Part shown: positions 1 to 6,644 of the stretch, in pieces
How the letters are laid out: the number at the start of each line of letters is the position of its first letter
Numbering within the stretch: the first letter of the stretch is position 1
Source: a virus
Length of the DNA stretch: 52,489 bases
Reading direction: 5' to 3' (one strand)
IMG/VR virus record: IMGVR_UViG_3300042864_000595
Location: 1-52,489 of that record
Program-made: the position numbers and the translations under genes
The notes under the pieces: model-generated
Database searches by the model: none
What the model saw: only the letters and a program-made list of their open reading frames with translations
What the model was told of the DNA's origin: nothing

Positions 1-75
1 CAAGATGTAGCAGATAAACTAAGAGAAGAAATCCGGGAAATTCTAGACGGATATAGTCTTAATCTTGAATATTAA
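1..75 (+). CDS. 3' end of a truncated small protein
   Basis: The first 24 codons are open in frame 1 and end at a TAA at 73-75, three bases before the next ATG. The visible C-terminus is charged and probably helical (many Asp, Glu, Lys and Arg, ending LNLEY). The beginning lies left of the window, so no function can be given. Its strand and tight spacing suggest it belongs to the same chain of small genes that follows. Confidence 0.55.
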   Translation, partial: QDVADKLREEIREILDGYSLNLEY

Positions 76-78
76 GTT

Positions 79-360
79 ATGGCAGAAAAAACAGCAACAG
101 AGTGGTTATTTGAACAACTATGGAATAGTGATAAAGATAAGTTTGTTTGGCATTCTTTATTAGAACAAGCCAAAGAAATGGAAGCCAAACAGCAACAGTT
201 AGATTTGACTAACATTACAAGATTAGAAGTAATTAATCATGCAAGTAATAGTCACCCTATAGGGAGAGTCTTGACAATGTATGAAAAAACAGGAGATTTT
301 ACAGTTGTTGATGCTGAGTTTCAAGATGATGGTAAAACACTTAAAATCTTTATATCATGA
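79..360 (+). CDS. Small conserved phage protein (93 aa)
   Basis: No catalytic motif is visible. The first third (EWLFEQLW ... LLEQAKEMEAKQQQ) resembles a short helical protein type that recurs in Bacteroidota phages, from memory. The second half (TRLEVINH ... GKTLKIFIS) looks like a different short beta-rich type, so this may be two small families joined. The ATG at 79 follows the previous stop by three bases, and the 3' end overlaps the next ATG (ATGA at 357-360), which suggests translational coupling. Function unknown. Confidence 0.7.
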   Translation: MAEKTATEWLFEQLWNSDKDKFVWHSLLEQAKEMEAKQQQLDLTNITRLEVINHASNSHPIGRVLTMYEKTGDFTVVDAEFQDDGKTLKIFIS

Positions 361-875
361 AAGGAAAATTAATTAAAACAAACAGTGAAGATTACCACAT
401 GGGTAATTATTTTTTAAACAATACTGAAGGATTTGCCATAGGGTCTACGGATTATGAATGGTGTAGAAGAGTAAGCAAGCCTCAATACAAACTATCCAAA
501 CAAAACTGTGATGAGATATTTGGAGTTGTTGATGTTGAGAAGTTGACATTTGAATGTATGAAGAATACAATAAACCAAGAAACTGGTAGTGATATACATA
601 GATTAAGTGTTGGATTAGGTTTTAAAAAAGGCTTCAACAAAGCAATAGAGTTGAATAAAGACAAGTTGTTTACTTTATCAGACATATCTTATGCTATTGC
701 TTTTAGTGGAAAAATGAAACCATCTCAAATAGTAAAAAACTTGCTTGAACAACCTACAGAAATTGAAGTTGAAATAGTCATAGACAAAATACCTGCTGAT
801 TTAGCACCAGGTGGTTGGGATGTGTTTCCAAAACTTGATGCTGAAGGATGTTTAATATTAAAAAAAGTATTATGA
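357..875 (+). CDS. Hypothetical protein (172 aa)
   Basis: A soluble mixed protein without signal peptide or membrane segment. The N-terminal half has several Cys and Trp (YEWCRRV, KQNCDEIFG) without a regular zinc-binding spacing. The middle (IHRLSVGLGFKKGFNKAIE) reads like a helical segment and the C-terminus is beta-rich. The start is fixed by the ATGA overlap with the gene before, and the end overlaps the next ATG by four bases. Similar proteins are common among crAss-like phages as I remember them, but I know no function. Confidence 0.7.
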   Translation: MKGKLIKTNSEDYHMGNYFLNNTEGFAIGSTDYEWCRRVSKPQYKLSKQNCDEIFGVVDVEKLTFECMKNTINQETGSDIHRLSVGLGFKKGFNKAIELNKDKLFTLSDISYAIAFSGKMKPSQIVKNLLEQPTEIEVEIVIDKIPADLAPGGWDVFPKLDAEGCLILKKVL

Positions 876-1102
876 AAAAAGAACAAGAAGAAAAACAGTT
901 CCTGGGTGGATTGTTGATAGGAATAATCTTAGGAGCATTGATAGGTTACTTTACCTTTAGAATAGTAACTGCTGTTCAAAACAGTCCTATTAAAGAAGCT
1001 CAGGTAGAGCATTTGGAGAAAAAGATAGGTGATTGGTCTAAGCATCCAAACAGAGACAAGAGAAACTATTTTGAAGTAATGTATAATAATTCAAGCAAAT
1101 GA
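872..1102 (+). CDS. Small single-pass membrane protein (76 aa)
   Basis: I prefer the ATG at 872, which overlaps the previous TGA, over the upstream alternative at 848 because ATGA coupling is the rule here. A short charged N-terminus (MKKEQEEKQ) is followed by one clear hydrophobic Gly-rich helix at about residues 10-30 (GGLLIGIILGALIGYF). A charged soluble tail follows. Together with the signal-peptide and lipoprotein genes downstream it forms a small set directed to the envelope. Exact role unknown. Confidence 0.7.
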   Translation: MKKEQEEKQFLGGLLIGIILGALIGYFTFRIVTAVQNSPIKEAQVEHLEKKIGDWSKHPNRDKRNYFEVMYNNSSK

Positions 1103-1353
1103 AAGAACAATTAGAAGAAGCTGCTGAAAGATTGTTTCCTTTCACAAAAGATGATTCTGAAAATAGAATTATAACCATTAAACGACTTTTTTGGATTGAT
1201 GGTGCTAAATTTCAAGCTGAAAGGAGTTATAGTGAACAAGAAGTAGGTGAATTAGTTTATACAATTATTGGACAATATGCCAATAAAGTTAACATTATGA
1301 TTGATGGAAGTATAATTGATGGATTATTTGAACAATTTAAAAAGAAAGCATGA
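1099..1353 (+). CDS. Hypothetical protein (84 aa)
   Basis: A charged, mostly helical small protein. The segment FWIDGAKFQAERSYSEQEV is a theme I recall from many small Bacteroidota phage proteins. It has no signal peptide, membrane helix or metal site. It overlaps both neighbours by four bases (ATGA). Function unknown. Confidence 0.7.
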   Translation: MKEQLEEAAERLFPFTKDDSENRIITIKRLFWIDGAKFQAERSYSEQEVGELVYTIIGQYANKVNIMIDGSIIDGLFEQFKKKA

Positions 1354-1613
1354 AAGAAGAAAGAACAATCAAAGAGTTGCTACAACTGATGCTAAAGCAT
1401 CAAGAGTTGTTTAATTCAGGATTATGTTATTGGGTAAGGGATTTATTTTGGGACAGTAAAATAACAGAAGAAGAAAGGAATATACTTGATATGTATATAC
1501 AAAAAAATAGACCTAAGAACTTATATTGGTTAATAGAAGATCCTTACTATTGGAAGTTAGGCAACATCAAACCACGCATTAAATGGCTCAAAAAACATAT
1601 TGCAAGATTATGA
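1350..1613 (+). CDS. Hypothetical protein (87 aa)
   Basis: A small aromatic-rich protein. It has a helical N-terminus (TIKELLQLMLKHQELF), then LCYWVRDLFWDSKITEEE, and a C-terminus rich in Tyr and Trp (PYYWKLGNIKPRIKWLKKHI). The type recurs in Bacteroidota phages, from memory. It is translationally coupled on both sides by ATGA overlaps. No functional motif seen. Confidence 0.7.
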   Translation: MKEERTIKELLQLMLKHQELFNSGLCYWVRDLFWDSKITEEERNILDMYIQKNRPKNLYWLIEDPYYWKLGNIKPRIKWLKKHIARL

Positions 1614-1966
1614 AAAATTTATTACTAATTATCCTACTATGTCTTTCAGTAGATGTAGTAGGACAAACTATTTACAAAAATAGAAAGCAAGAATTAAGAA
1701 TTGAAAGAGTTATACAAAACTCTGAAGGTACTTACAAAGTATATTTCCATGCTACTTATTTAGTCCTGGGAAATAAAGCAGAAACAGATTACTTCTTAGA
1801 ACAATTGTTAAATGTAATCAGTACTGAGAAGACTGTTAATTCTTATGTAGGAAACACTTCTGTTAAGTATGTTCCTTTTGAGAATGAAGTAGAAGTCTTT
1901 GCTAAGACATCTAGTTTTAAGCTCAGTAGAAAACAAATTATTAAACTTAAAACCAAATTATTATGA
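1610..1966 (+). CDS. Putative exported protein with signal peptide (118 aa)
   Basis: The chosen start is the ATG at 1610, overlapping the previous TGA; this gives a typical signal peptide (MKNLLLIILLCLSVDVVGQ) with cleavage likely near residue 18-19. The mature part is about 100 residues, charged and beta-rich, with one Lys/Leu-rich C-terminal helix. It has no lipobox, so it is probably periplasmic. It is the first of several exported products in the cluster. Function unknown; an envelope or superinfection role is an inference from location only. Confidence 0.7.
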   Translation: MKNLLLIILLCLSVDVVGQTIYKNRKQELRIERVIQNSEGTYKVYFHATYLVLGNKAETDYFLEQLLNVISTEKTVNSYVGNTSVKYVPFENEVEVFAKTSSFKLSRKQIIKLKTKLL

Positions 1967-2202
1967 GTGTTCCAACAGCAGAAGAATTTCTTCAGAATTA
2001 CAAAAATGATTCAGACCATTATGCTGACCAAGACTATAGTGAAGGAAGATTAATCAAAGCATTGCAAGAATTTGCTAAACTTCATGTAGAGGCTGCATTG
2101 CATATAGCAAGTGAAAGAGCAGACTTAACAGATAATGGTAGTTTTCCATATGTAGACAAACTATCAATCCTAAACAGTTATCCACTAGATAAAATTAAGT
2201 AA
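1963..2202 (+). CDS. Small conserved phage protein (79 aa)
   Basis: A cytoplasmic-looking small protein. It has a helical core (KALQEFAKLHVEAALHIASE) followed by a YVDKLSILNSYPLDKIK C-terminus. Both segments recur in short proteins of many Bacteroidota phages, from memory. It overlaps the gene before by ATGA and is followed within a base by the lipoprotein gene. Function unknown. Confidence 0.7.
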   Translation: MSVPTAEEFLQNYKNDSDHYADQDYSEGRLIKALQEFAKLHVEAALHIASERADLTDNGSFPYVDKLSILNSYPLDKIK

Positions 2203-2203
2203 C

Positions 2204-2476
2204 ATGAAACAGTTTATTTTAATAGCTCTTACACTCATGTTATTTGGGTGTCATGAAGAACCTAAACAAGTTTATGAAACTCAAGTAAAGACTTATGTTA
2301 TTAGTATGAAAACGGATCCTGTAGCAGGTAGATCTGGAAATCCCCCAATATTATATTTTCAAACTCCTACTTCTACTGAATGTTCTTGGGTAGATATTGA
2401 TACTTACAATAAGTATAAAGTAGGAGATACTATTCAAGTACTAATCAAGTATTGGGAAAAACCTAAAAAGAAGTAA
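2204..2476 (+). CDS. Putative lipoprotein (90 aa)
   Basis: The N-terminus is a type II signal peptide: MKQF, a hydrophobic stretch, and the lipobox L13-F14-G15-C16, so Cys16 should be lipidated. The mature protein starts Cys-His-Glu-Glu. Acidic residues just after the Cys resemble lipoprotein surface-export signals known in Bacteroidota, which makes outer-surface exposure possible but not shown. The rest is a short beta-rich domain with TECSWVDIDTYNKYKVGD. By analogy with other phage lipoproteins it could block superinfection; that is inference. Confidence 0.7.
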   Translation: MKQFILIALTLMLFGCHEEPKQVYETQVKTYVISMKTDPVAGRSGNPPILYFQTPTSTECSWVDIDTYNKYKVGDTIQVLIKYWEKPKKK

Positions 2477-2477
2477 C

Positions 2478-2612
2478 ATGAGTTTTTTATTAGGAATAGT
2501 TTCAGGTATGTGTATAATGTATGCTATGAAAACAAAAGAACAAACAGAAGTACAAAAGCAACTTGAAAAGCTCAAGGACTTTGACACATGGAAAGAATGG
2601 AAAAATAAGTAG
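2478..2612 (+). CDS. Very small membrane-anchored protein (44 aa)
   Basis: ATG at 2478 directly after the lipoprotein stop; 44 codons and TAG at 2610-2612. The first 16 residues (MSFLLGIVSGMCIMYA) form one short hydrophobic anchor, and the rest (KTKEQTEVQKQLEKLKDF ...) is a charged helix. Spacing to both neighbours is one base, which fits the packed operon and supports a real gene despite its size. Function unknown. Confidence 0.55.
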   Translation: MSFLLGIVSGMCIMYAMKTKEQTEVQKQLEKLKDFDTWKEWKNK

Positions 2613-2613
2613 T

Positions 2614-2976
2614 ATGAAAAAATTAATATTGATTATAGCATTTATTGCTATTACTGTAAGTGCATTCTGTCAAGATACAGAAAGAGCATATGCAGCACAA
2701 GTAGGTACATGGTCCAAAGTTAAAAGTGGTTGGGTTTGGGGTAATGTTCAAAAAGTAAACTTGACTATTACATTTGATAAGTCTGTAGTGTCTATTAACA
2801 ATGAGATGGGTTCAGTATTTGAAACCTTAGAGATCTTTGATAAAAAAGATGATCATATTACCTGGAAATCATTAGATGAAGAGTATATCACCTGTTACCT
2901 TACCATGCAATATACAGATGACTATACTGTATTGATCATTACTTATGACAATGCGTGTTTTAGATATTACTATTAG
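2614..2976 (+). CDS. Putative exported protein (120 aa)
   Basis: The ATG at 2614 follows the stop of the 44-residue gene by one base and starts a clear signal peptide (MKKLILIIAFIAITVSAFCQ). I therefore reject the upstream in-frame start at 2563. The mature domain looks like a small beta-barrel or lipocalin-like fold from its alternating strands (LTITFDKSVVSI, YTVLIITYDNACFRYYY), but no family was recognised. It is one of five envelope-directed products in this cluster. Confidence 0.65.
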   Translation: MKKLILIIAFIAITVSAFCQDTERAYAAQVGTWSKVKSGWVWGNVQKVNLTITFDKSVVSINNEMGSVFETLEIFDKKDDHITWKSLDEEYITCYLTMQYTDDYTVLIITYDNACFRYYY

Positions 2977-2978
2977 TT

Positions 2979-3185
2979 ATGGCTGATATAAGTAAATGTG
3001 GAAATAAGGATTGTAAACTAAAGTATCATTGTTATAGATACACTGCACCTGATAGTTATTGGCAAGCATATAATGACTACAAACCAAAGAATAGTAAACT
3101 GTGTGATGACCAAATAGAACAGAAATGTCCTCATTGTGGGATAAGAAAAAGACACAGACCAAGTTGTATAACTAATAGGATTTGA
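2979..3185 (+). CDS. Cys-rich putative zinc-binding protein (68 aa)
   Basis: Cysteines occur as CGNKDCKLKYHC near the N-terminus and CPHCG near the C-terminus, giving two possible zinc half-sites. The middle (YRYTAPDSYWQAYNDYKPK) is a signature I recall from many short Bacteroidota phage proteins. It starts two bases after the previous stop. Zinc binding is likely; the partner, whether DNA, RNA or protein, is unknown. Confidence 0.7.
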   Translation: MADISKCGNKDCKLKYHCYRYTAPDSYWQAYNDYKPKNSKLCDDQIEQKCPHCGIRKRHRPSCITNRI

Positions 3186-3186
3186 T

Positions 3187-3534
3187 ATGACTGCTTTAGA
3201 GATTGACAAGATAAGAAGGAAAATAGTTAAACAAGGTTTTACATCAAAATATCCAGGAGGGTCTAATGAATATATGCAATATATTAGTAATCATTATGTT
3301 AGTCCGGGTACTAGGGTTATGGAGTTGACAAGTGTTCATATTAAATTTATAGCATCAAAAAGACTTTCTACAAGTGGAACTACTGTTATAAATCAATGGT
3401 ATGTAGAAATTACTATTGAATATGGTCTTTCTAGTTATAGATTTAAAACCTATGATTATTATCCTGATATAGTAGATAGATTACTACTAAAAGTTAAACA
3501 GTATATGGCCTTTGAAGAATTTCTTAAAAAATAA
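3187..3534 (+). CDS. Hypothetical protein (115 aa)
   Basis: A soluble protein with alternating strands in the middle (VHIKFIASKRL, WYVEITIEYG) and a helical C-terminus (IVDRLLLKVKQYMAFEEFL). No motif recognised. It is the last gene of the leftmost cluster. About 60 bases without a gene follow, holding the promoter of the HNH endonuclease. Function unknown. Confidence 0.65.
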   Translation: MTALEIDKIRRKIVKQGFTSKYPGGSNEYMQYISNHYVSPGTRVMELTSVHIKFIASKRLSTSGTTVINQWYVEITIEYGLSSYRFKTYDYYPDIVDRLLLKVKQYMAFEEFLKK

Positions 3535-3559
3535 AATTATGAAAAAATAATCATGATAT

Positions 3560-3591
3560 ATTGTTTTTACAATTTTTAATCCATACATTTG
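3560..3591 (+). promoter_or_regulatory. Bacteroidota-type promoter of the HNH gene
   Basis: ATTG at 3560-3563 (consensus TTTG) and TACATTTG at 3584-3591 (exact match to TANNTTTG) are 20 bases apart. The ATG lies only four bases after the -7 element, so the predicted transcript would be leaderless or nearly so. The LAGLIDADG gene at 12742 has the same arrangement. This is a match by eye; there is no experimental evidence. Confidence 0.5.
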
Positions 3592-3594
3592 TGT

Positions 3595-4203
3595 ATGAAA
3601 AAAAATATTGTAAATTTAAATACTAGATTTGGTGATTTAGTAGCTGTAAAATTATTAAACAGTGAAGATAAAAGGACCAGATACTTATGTAATTGCGACT
3701 GTGGTAATACAAGAATAGTAAAATTAACAGATCTTAATAAAGGGATAATTACTCATTGCGGTTGTAAAAATTTTTGTAATAAGCATGGTAATCGTGTATT
3801 TTCACCCACTGAATCAAGTTTTAGAGCTAAAGCTAGTAGTTATAAAGCAGGAGCTAAGCAAAGAAAAATTGAATTCACTCTTTCTTTAGAAGAAGCTGTT
3901 GATTTACTAAAACAAAATTGTTTTTATTGTGGTAAAATTCCTAAAAATGTATACAATGTTAGAGTAAGTAACAGAATAAATAAAAAAAATAAACCTGACT
4001 ATGCTTATTTAAATAATAAAGATTTTGATATTCTTTATAATGGTATAGATAGAGTTAATAATAACCTTGGTTATTGTAAAGGTAATGTTGTTGCTTGTTG
4101 TACTCAATGTAACACTGCTAAACTTAATTTTACTGAAGATGAGTTTAAAACTTGGGTAATAAAAGTTTATGAAAATTTAAAATTAAATAATTATAAAAAA
4201 TAA
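3595..4203 (+). CDS. HNH homing-type endonuclease with Cys-rich N-terminal module
   Basis: I use the ATG at 3595 (202 aa); an in-frame TTG at 3589 lies inside the promoter. Residues 32-57 hold C-x-C-x-C-G and C-G-C (C32, C34, C36, C55, C57), a small putative DNA-binding zinc module. From about residue 105 there is an HNH nuclease: C109-x2-C112, then G-I-D-R-V-N-N (about 150-156), an asparagine in GNVV, and C169-x2-C172. This matches phage HNH proteins that use GIDRVDN in place of the first His. It should cut DNA site-specifically. Its own promoter and its fit between two genes (the TAA overlaps the next ATG) mark it as a free-standing mobile nuclease. The same N-terminal module recurs at 12742-13623. 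Confidence 0.8.
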   Translation: MKKNIVNLNTRFGDLVAVKLLNSEDKRTRYLCNCDCGNTRIVKLTDLNKGIITHCGCKNFCNKHGNRVFSPTESSFRAKASSYKAGAKQRKIEFTLSLEEAVDLLKQNCFYCGKIPKNVYNVRVSNRINKKNKPDYAYLNNKDFDILYNGIDRVNNNLGYCKGNVVACCTQCNTAKLNFTEDEFKTWVIKVYENLKLNNYKK

Positions 4204-4742
4204 TGGGTACATATTTTATTGGATGCTTACATTTAGGGCATGAATCAGTTGCTAGATATAGAGGTTTTAAAAATTCAGAAGAACATGATAAACATCTTAT
4301 TGAAAGTTGGAATAAATGTATAAATAAAAAAGATCTTGTATGGATATTAGGTGACATAACAATGGAAACTGATAAACATTATTGGAAACTTGATCTGTTA
4401 AATGGAAGAAAAAAAGTTTGTTTAGGAAATCATGATAAGTATCAGCATTCAAAACAATTAATGTTATATGTAGAAGGTATTACCGGAGCAATAGATTACA
4501 AAGGATTTATTCTTACACATGTACCTATTCATCCTAATGAAGTACATTTCTACAGAGGTAACATACATGCTCATATTCATCACTTGAATAAGCTTGAAGA
4601 AGTTGTAACTAAGAATAAGTATAATGATCCCGGAAGTGTTCCTGGATTCACTAAAAACAAGTATTTTAATGTTGATGCTCATCTTCTAGATTACACTCCT
4701 AGAACTATTGATGAATTAATACTAAGACAAAATGGAAGCTAA
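4203..4742 (+). CDS. Calcineurin-like metallophosphoesterase (179 aa)
   Basis: The two-metal phosphoesterase motifs appear in order: C8-L-H10-x-G-H13 near the start, G-D51, G-N76-H77-D78, H106 in THVPIH, and G-N-x-H122-x-H124. The family should hydrolyse phosphodiesters or phosphomonoesters; the substrate is unknown. The first metal ligand is normally Asp in D-x-H and is Cys8 here. I am not sure whether this is normal for this phage subfamily or lowers activity. The length (179) suits the small phage type. It overlaps the HNH stop by one base and the next gene by 11 bases. Possible roles are nucleotide or cyclic-nucleotide turnover or RNA end processing, all inference. Confidence 0.82.
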   Translation: MGTYFIGCLHLGHESVARYRGFKNSEEHDKHLIESWNKCINKKDLVWILGDITMETDKHYWKLDLLNGRKKVCLGNHDKYQHSKQLMLYVEGITGAIDYKGFILTHVPIHPNEVHFYRGNIHAHIHHLNKLEEVVTKNKYNDPGSVPGFTKNKYFNVDAHLLDYTPRTIDELILRQNGS

Positions 4743-4926
4743 AGAAAAAGCAAAAGAATTGGTAGATATTTTTTATAATGAAGTAAAATATATGGAGAGA
4801 GCCAAACAATGTGCTTTGATTGCAGTTGATGAGATATTAAATCAATGCTTGGATTATCGAGACATAGACTTATGCAGAAGTTATAACTATTGGCAAGAAG
4901 TTAAACAAGAAATCAAAAAGTTATGA
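4732..4926 (+). CDS. Small conserved phage protein (64 aa)
   Basis: Short helical protein with AKQCALIAVDEILN and a C-terminal YWQEVKQEIKKL, both recurring in Bacteroidota phage proteins as I remember them. It overlaps the phosphoesterase gene by 11 bases and the next gene by four. No enzymatic motif; function unknown. Confidence 0.7.
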   Translation: MEAKEKAKELVDIFYNEVKYMERAKQCALIAVDEILNQCLDYRDIDLCRSYNYWQEVKQEIKKL

Positions 4927-5297
4927 TTATGGAAGCTAAAGAAGGACTATTAAGAATAGGTATACCTACAGGACTTGGTCCTAAGGGTGTAAGAAAAGAA
5001 GCTGTTGATATTGCTAAAGCTATGCTTACTCAAATGGGTGCTAAATACATTAATAAAAGATATACTAAGTATTATGTACCTGAAAATCCTAATTTGGATA
5101 ACGGTCATTTTGATACTGTAAGATGGGGAGTAGTATTATCTACCGAAGTTCCAGATGTAGAATATGCTAGATCAATTATGTTAAGTTTTGATTATGATAA
5201 TATACAAATGTTAGATTCAGAAAAAAGAAACTTACATACATATTATAATGAAAAACCTTATTTACGGCATAACCAATTATATAATTACAAAAAATGA
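4923..5297 (+). CDS. Hypothetical protein (124 aa)
   Basis: Starts at the ATG overlapping the previous TGA; a second in-frame ATG two codons later is possible. It is soluble and has a helical segment (RKEAVDIAKAMLTQMG) followed by Tyr/Lys-rich strands. No family recognised. The end overlaps the next start by four bases. Confidence 0.65.
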   Translation: MIMEAKEGLLRIGIPTGLGPKGVRKEAVDIAKAMLTQMGAKYINKRYTKYYVPENPNLDNGHFDTVRWGVVLSTEVPDVEYARSIMLSFDYDNIQMLDSEKRNLHTYYNEKPYLRHNQLYNYKK

Positions 5298-5686
5298 TTA
5301 GTAAAGCAATGCAATCATTCTTGGTTGCAATATCAGATGAACACTACAGGTTGACTAAAGATGTTGATTCTAATATTAGTTATCTATGGTATTTGTATAG
5401 TGCAGGAGTTAAAGCAGGAGAGTACAGACCCTTTATATTTTATGCAGAGGTTAACTTAAATCTGTATATGGGCTTGATTAATGAAGATGAAAAGGATAAT
5501 ATTATACATATGATAGAGTCACCTGATAGGGAAAACCTGTATCTCGCGTATCTTGCACTAGAAAATATTAGGAAGGAAAGGCACAAAAAGTTTGGTAGTA
5601 TGATTGAGTTTCCTGCTTATAGTCAGGTAAAAAATGATTATCTTTATAAGATTCTCAGTCATGATTTATTTAAAAAAACCATGTAA
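5294..5686 (+). CDS. Hypothetical protein (130 aa)
   Basis: Helical soluble protein with repeated Tyr/Leu patches (YLWYLYSAGVKAGEYRPFIFYAEVNLNLYMG) and a basic IRKERHKKFG. No motif I recognise. Coupled to the gene before by ATGA; the next ATG begins one base after its stop. Confidence 0.6.
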   Translation: MISKAMQSFLVAISDEHYRLTKDVDSNISYLWYLYSAGVKAGEYRPFIFYAEVNLNLYMGLINEDEKDNIIHMIESPDRENLYLAYLALENIRKERHKKFGSMIEFPAYSQVKNDYLYKILSHDLFKKTM

Positions 5687-5687
5687 A

Positions 5688-5945
5688 ATGACAGAAAAAA
5701 CACTGAAGAAATTAGGATTTATTAAAGTCAAAGCTAAAGATTCTGAGACAAACAATGGGTATGATTACTATTATTATGTTTTAGACATAACACAAGGATT
5801 AAGTTTAGCATCTACAGATAGTGATGAAACTATAAGTAGAAAAGGTTGGAATGTCATATCATGGGATATTCCGGATCTAGAAATTACAAAGAAAAAGCAA
5901 CTAAAAGCTTTTATCAAATTATGTAGAACAGTAATTAGAAATTAG
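5688..5945 (+). CDS. Small conserved phage protein (85 aa)
   Basis: I place the start at the ATG at 5688, one base after the previous stop. The longer reading from 5634 would bury it in the upstream gene. The pattern (LKKLGFIKVKA ... YDYYYYVLDI ... LSLASTDSDE ... LKAFIKLC) matches a small alpha/beta protein type common in crAss-like phages, from memory. Function unknown. Confidence 0.65.
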   Translation: MTEKTLKKLGFIKVKAKDSETNNGYDYYYYVLDITQGLSLASTDSDETISRKGWNVISWDIPDLEITKKKQLKAFIKLCRTVIRN

Positions 5946-5946
5946 C

Positions 5947-6321
5947 ATGCAATCATTAAAACTTATAAAGAAAAATGGTAAGTTGACTTATCTACAACCT
6001 AAAGATAAGTTAGCTTATAAGATCTTTGAAGACAAAATCAAAGAAGGTCAAAAAGTAGAAATGTATTTAGATCTTGCAGATGATGATCATAGTAAAGGAC
6101 AGCTTGCAAAAGTACATGCTTGTATTAGAGAGTTGGCCAAAGAAATTGGTTATACCTTTGATGAAATGAAAACTATCATAAAAGGAAAATCCGGTCTATG
6201 TATGGAACAAGACGGTATTTATGAATGTAAATCTTTTGCAGACTGTAGTAAAGATGAATTATTACTAGCTATTGAAGCTTGTATAGAAATAGGAAAAGAA
6301 GTCAATATTAACCTTCAGTAG
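5947..6321 (+). CDS. Conserved phage protein, possibly NinB-like (124 aa)
   Basis: The segment HSKGQLAKVHACIRELAKEIGYTFDEMKTIIK and the later KSFADCSKDELLLAIEA are reminiscent of NinB-type phage recombination proteins, which share an S-x-x-Q-x-x-x-x-H core and a helical C-terminus. The match is weak and from memory. If correct, it would bind single-stranded DNA or assist recombination near the replication module. Its 3' end overlaps the 3' end of the minus-strand gene by 14 bases. Confidence 0.5.
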   Translation: MQSLKLIKKNGKLTYLQPKDKLAYKIFEDKIKEGQKVEMYLDLADDDHSKGQLAKVHACIRELAKEIGYTFDEMKTIIKGKSGLCMEQDGIYECKSFADCSKDELLLAIEACIEIGKEVNINLQ

Positions 6322-6622
6322 GTTCAACATATCCTTCATCTCCAGGTTGCAATACATCTTTTTCTACATATAGATTCTCAGCTTTAAATTGAGACTCCAT
6401 TTCAGCTAGTAAAAGAGTAACTGTGTAAAAAGATTTTTGAAGATCATCCATATCAGTATAAGCTTTTGTCATGATGTGTTTAATGTACTCATCAGGTTGA
6501 CTTTCTTTACCAATATTTAAGTATAGGTAGTATGATAGAGCTTTAGTCATTAAGTAAAAACTCTTATTGACTTTGATTGATACTACCGCATCATCTTTAA
6601 TTTCTTTAACTTTGATAGCCAT
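6308..6622 (-). CDS. Conserved protein on the opposite strand (104 aa)
   Basis: Probable start is MAIKVKE (ATG at 6622); an upstream extension to 6640 is less likely. Charged N-terminus (VKEIKDDAVVSIKVNKSFYLM), a helical middle with LDDLQKSFYTVTLLLAE-like spacing, and a C-terminus DEGYVEPTEG. I recall a similar small protein as widely conserved in crAss-like phages, without a function. It is the only minus-strand gene in the left half. A TATTTTTG (-7-like) lies on its strand at 6645-6638, 16 bases before the ATG, with no clear -33. Sharing the strand of the virion genes hints at late expression. Confidence 0.75.
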   Translation of the reverse strand: MAIKVKEIKDDAVVSIKVNKSFYLMTKALSYYLYLNIGKESQPDEYIKHIMTKAYTDMDDLQKSFYTVTLLLAEMESQFKAENLYVEKDVLQPGDEGYVEPTEG

Positions 6623-6644
6623 AAACTTTATTTTAAACAAAAAT

